Positions 61,505-64,000 of a stretch of DNA of 64,000 bases are shown piece by piece; position 1 is the stretch's first letter; each line of letters begins with the position of its first letter. A program made the translations under genes and the position numbers. Location: the NCBI GenBank assembly GCA_963663905.2, contig CAXXQP010000001.1:310001-374000 (forward strand), written 5' to 3'. Source of the stretch: Saccharicrinis sp963663905. Its GTDB lineage: Bacteria > Bacteroidota > Bacteroidia > Bacteroidales > Marinilabiliaceae. The notes beneath the pieces are model-generated. The model made no database searches. It saw nothing but the letters and a program-made list of their open reading frames with translations, and was not told the DNA's origin.

Positions 61505-62122
61505 CTAAATATTCTTAGTGGTTTCTTCTCTTGATTCAACCAAGATGCCATCTTTATATTTGTAATAGGGATGCCCAAACTTACTATTAAATATCATATC
61601 TTCAGTATCTGATCCAACATTTAGCATTGCACTTTCGGCATTACCAGTAAGCAAAAATGTAGCATTATCCCTGTAGTAGGCTATTCTTTCACCTAGAAAC
61701 TTAAGCCCATAAGTTTGTGCCCAATTTGTATCGTTCCCTTCCCTAATATATTTAACACCAAAATAACAAGCATTAATATGAATTTTAGAGGCCTTAGTTA
61801 AGGCTATTAATTTGGCTACCTTATCAAGGTTTATATTTCCATTTGTATGTTTTCCATCAGTTGAACGTAGTCGTCCTTCTGAACCATGGCCTACCCATAT
61901 GAATCTTTTTGATTCTCCAACTTGTTTAAAAAGTGCTTCTACATCAAATCCATATCTTTTGCAGGAAGTTTCTCTTTCACAGATAAATTTAGGTTTAACA
62001 ACCTTTGTGATTAAATGTCTCCAGTTACCTGCAAGTGAAGTCTTGATCCCATCTAGATTGGCAGCAATTCTTTGGCATTTGCCTTTGTCTGTGCTTAATG
62101 TATATATTATTGTTGTACTCAT
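61505..62122 (-). CDS. Caspase-fold (clan CD) cysteine protease-like protein
   Basis: The protein has 205 residues from the start MSTTIIYT; an upstream ATG (62173) would add 17 residues. The clan CD pattern is clear: His79 in IWVGHGSEG at the end of one strand and Cys119 in IHINACYFG at the end of the next, the His-Gly and Ala-Cys dyad of caspases, CHAT, gingipain and C80-type peptidases. Other marks are LLTGNAESAM and a C-terminal charged tail. No signal peptide is seen, so it is probably cytoplasmic. It is the first gene of the operon with a transglycosylase, a membrane protein and a lipoprotein. Which clan CD family it belongs to is unresolved. Confidence 0.72.
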   Translation of the reverse strand: MSTTIIYTLSTDKGKCQRIAANLDGIKTSLAGNWRHLITKVVKPKFICERETSCKRYGFDVEALFKQVGESKRFIWVGHGSEGRLRSTDGKHTNGNINLDKVAKLIALTKASKIHINACYFGVKYIREGNDTNWAQTYGLKFLGERIAYYRDNATFLLTGNAESAMLNVGSDTEDMIFNSKFGHPYYKYKDGILVESREETTKNI

Positions 62123-62234
62123 AGGTATTTTATAAAGAAAATTTAATATGTTAAAATAGATTAGGCATTTCATTTATTCAAATATAATTATTAGTTATTA
62201 ATAATCCTATGTAACAATATTTTGTTAACCTTTT

Positions 62235-62254
62235 GTAGTCTCAAAAAAGGAGGA
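62235..62254 (+). repeat. Boundary-like motif upstream of the integrase remnant
   Basis: TAGTCTCAAAAAAGGAGG matches the right part of the long boundary repeats at 47905 and 53923 (TAGTCTCAGCAAAGGAGG). It shows that the repeat family extends past the minus-strand operon. Confidence 0.5.
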
Positions 62255-62293
62255 AAATAGAATAAAAGCTGCTTTTTTCAGAGTAAATCATAA

Positions 62294-62593
62294 CAGTATG
62301 AGTCGGTAAAAAAGATTGTAAATAATTCTTTCTATGTGCTTACTAACGAAGCAAAACCAACAGAACCAAGAACCTATCGTAATTATTATAAAAGCTTTAT
62401 GAAAGACCTTGGAATACCACACTTGAAATTTCATGGTTTGGGACACAGCTTTGCTACACGCTGCATTGAGAGTAATTGCGACTATAAAACAGTTAGTGTA
62501 TTATTGGGACACTCAAATATAAGTACGACTTTAAACTTGTATGTCCATCCTAATAAAGAAACAGAAGAAAAAAGCAATAAATCAAATGTTTAA
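62294..62593 (+). pseudogene. Tyrosine recombinase remnant (C-terminal part)
   Basis: The open frame covers about 100 codons of a phage/XerD-type integrase catalytic domain: HLKFHGLGHSFATRC, VLLGHSNISTTLNLY and YVHP with the nucleophilic Tyr. A GTG at 62336 is the only start-like codon. The N-terminal SAM-like domain and the first active-site Arg are absent. The second Arg, in the HxLRH motif, is replaced by Gly (HGLGH), so it cannot be active. It shows that a tyrosine-recombinase element once stood beside the array. Confidence 0.8.
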
Positions 62594-62721
62594 GTCTTTG
62601 AATTAGCAAGGGTAACATCTTGCTTTTAACAAAAAAGTAAAAGATGTACTTGTTTATGACTAGTTATAACTATTTTTGATTCTTACATTAATTTTTTCAG
62701 AATAATGTTTGTTTAAACACT

Positions 62722-63402
62722 ATGTCAATGAGTAAAACATTCAATATATATTGTGACGAAAGTTGTCATATCGAAAACGACCATAAAAGATATATGTTGT
62801 TGGGATGTGTAAGTTCTGCCTACAACCAGGTAAAACGTCATTCTCAGCGTATAAAAGACTTAAAAGAGAAGCATCATTTTTACGGAGAAATAAAATGGTC
62901 AAATGTATCCAATTCACAAATCAAGTTTTACAAAGATTTGATTGATTATTTTTTCGATACTGATTTAAGGTTTAGAGCTGTAGTTGTAGATAAAACAAAG
63001 TTAAAGAATGATGAGTTTGACCAGGATTACGATGATTTTTATTATAAAATGTATTATTACCTGTTAAACCATAAAAAAAATAGCCTATACAACTACAATG
63101 TATATCTCGACATAAAAGATACTTTAAGTGCTTATAAGGTTTCAAAACTTAAAGATATCCTGAATATTAAATTCGGGGTATTCAGAAATGTCCAGAACAT
63201 CCGTTCGCATGAGAGTTTAATAATGCAGCTTTGCGATTTAATTATGGGGGCTCTTTCCTATAACCTAAATGACAATAATAAAAAGGTAACGGCAAAAATG
63301 CAGTTGGTAGAGCAAATAAAAAACCACGCAAAGCAAGAATTAAATGGTACTTCAAATTATGAAGAATCCAAGTTGAACTTGTTTTTTATTGATTTGAAAT
63401 AA
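62722..63402 (+). CDS. DUF3800 domain protein
   Basis: The 226-residue protein has the DUF3800 pattern. It begins with a strand ending IYCDESCHIEND (conserved DES), then EIKWSNVSN, AVVVDKTKLK, VYLDIKD and SLIMQLCDLIMGAL near the end, where a second Asp is conserved. The fold is RNase H-like and the acidic residues suggest a nuclease, though the function is not established. DUF3800 genes are frequent on mobile elements and near defence genes. It is coupled to the next gene (one base between stop and start). Confidence 0.82.
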   Translation: MSMSKTFNIYCDESCHIENDHKRYMLLGCVSSAYNQVKRHSQRIKDLKEKHHFYGEIKWSNVSNSQIKFYKDLIDYFFDTDLRFRAVVVDKTKLKNDEFDQDYDDFYYKMYYYLLNHKKNSLYNYNVYLDIKDTLSAYKVSKLKDILNIKFGVFRNVQNIRSHESLIMQLCDLIMGALSYNLNDNNKKVTAKMQLVEQIKNHAKQELNGTSNYEESKLNLFFIDLK

Positions 63403-63403
63403 T

Positions 63404-63910
63404 ATGCCATTTAACCTACTTAAAAAATATAACGACCTGCTTGAGTTAACAGGTTTAAGTCCGGCACAACGAAAAGATTCGTTAATGGGTGTTTTTAATC
63501 GGGATATTGTGAATAATCCTTCGTTTCAATATAAAGGAAAGCCTATTCAGCCAACACCTAAAGATGGTGAAATCCCAATGAGTACATTATTTACTCACTT
63601 AACTACAGAAGTAGTGGATAAAAAAACACGGAAAAGAGAGTTTGATATACACAGGTCGGTTCGTTTACATTGGGTAAAGCATCATGTGGATGAAAACAAG
63701 AAAGATAACATGCTTATTTTTTCTGTAAAAGAAACCGAAGGAAACAGAACTTATATATACGATGAAGATGAAAAGTACGTGATTGTACTGGAGCCTTTAA
63801 GAAAGATAAATGAGTATTATTTATTATCTGCTTATCATGTAAGAGGCAAGGATGCAGCTCGTAATAAATTTAGAAAAAAGTATAAACGAAAGCTAAACGA
63901 AGTGCTATAA
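63404..63910 (+). CDS. Hypothetical protein coupled to DUF3800 (168 aa)
   Basis: The 168-residue protein follows the DUF3800 gene with one base between. Its N-terminal part is helical (LLKKYNDLLELTGLSPAQRK). The middle has RSVRLHWVKHHVDE, and the end, VIVLEPLRKINEYYLLSAYHVRGKDAARNKFRKK (residues 131-164, given by pattern), resembles the core of phage barnase-like (PBECR) nuclease domains in which a strand with Y-x-L-x-T/S-A-Y is typical. The resemblance is weak. A terminator follows. Confidence 0.6.
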   Translation: MPFNLLKKYNDLLELTGLSPAQRKDSLMGVFNRDIVNNPSFQYKGKPIQPTPKDGEIPMSTLFTHLTTEVVDKKTRKREFDIHRSVRLHWVKHHVDENKKDNMLIFSVKETEGNRTYIYDEDEKYVIVLEPLRKINEYYLLSAYHVRGKDAARNKFRKKYKRKLNEVL

Positions 63911-63916
63911 AACGCA

Positions 63917-63947
63917 AAAAACGCAAAGCTTCGAGGCTTGCGTTTTT
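63917..63947 (+). terminator. Intrinsic terminator after the DUF3800 pair
   Basis: AAAACGCAA(A)GC pairs with GCTTGCGTTTTT around TTCGAG, with a T-run at the 3' side. The stem has one bulged base. Confidence 0.75.
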
Positions 63948-64000
63948 CGATTTCCTTCCTCCGAACGGTAGGATGAACTCGGTACAAATATAAACTAGAA

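Overview
The window looks like a chromosomal segment of an AT-rich, polysaccharide-degrading Bacteroidota bacterium, most likely a Bacteroidales/Marinilabiliales-type organism. The evidence is a SusC/SusD pair, a hybrid two-component sensor-regulator with an AraC output domain, a type IX secretion C-terminal tail, many secreted or lipidated glycoside hydrolases, a TAnnTTTG-type promoter element and few Shine-Dalgarno sequences. No rRNA, tRNA or CRISPR was seen.

Region A (1-15.1 kb, minus strand) is a carbohydrate-degradation block: a LacI regulator, then GH97, a GH3 beta-xylosidase type, a CE1-like esterase, a type-B carboxylesterase, a GH31 alpha-xylosidase/glucosidase, a GH127/146 beta-L-arabinofuranosidase, a short ORF and the start of another esterase that runs off the left edge. 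Substituted hemicellulose (arabinose, xylose, galactose and ester side groups) is the likely target.

Region B (15.1-21.8 kb, plus) diverges from the LacI gene across two tandem operator-like palindromes. It encodes a TonB-dependent receptor, a uridine-kinase-like P-loop kinase, a GH13_18 phosphorylase and an MFS transporter, which reads as uptake and phosphorolysis of a small glucoside. Region C (22.1-36.6 kb, plus) is a complete beta-glucan (laminarin-type) PUL: HTCS, GH16, SusC, SusD, surface lipoprotein and GH3 beta-glucosidase. A convergent GH95 alpha-L-fucosidase and a divergent HxlR/YhdH oxidoreductase pair follow (37-41 kb). A family of about 65-nt leader elements sits 17-24 nt before several start codons in regions A and C.

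Region D (42-57.2 kb) is AT-rich accessory DNA. An RHS core lacking its N-terminus, with a C-terminal toxin-like domain and an adjacent membrane immunity candidate, is followed by a serine recombinase, an HTH protein and about a dozen small, mostly unrelated plus-strand genes. Degenerate copies of a boundary sequence (core TAGTCTCACAAAACGCAT, often preceded by ACTTACATTATAAA) separate these genes. A 44-residue basic protein occurs three times with its flanks. An IS66 element with an 8-bp target duplication interrupts one cassette gene. The layout resembles recombinase-associated immunity-gene arrays (acquired interbacterial defence clusters) of Bacteroidales.

Region E (57.2-62.2 kb, minus) is a four-gene operon: a caspase-fold (His/Cys dyad) protease, a lytic transglycosylase-like protein, an 839-residue membrane protein and an SH3-like lipoprotein. 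I recognise no described system with this composition. An inactivated tyrosine-recombinase remnant and a DUF3800 gene pair close the window.
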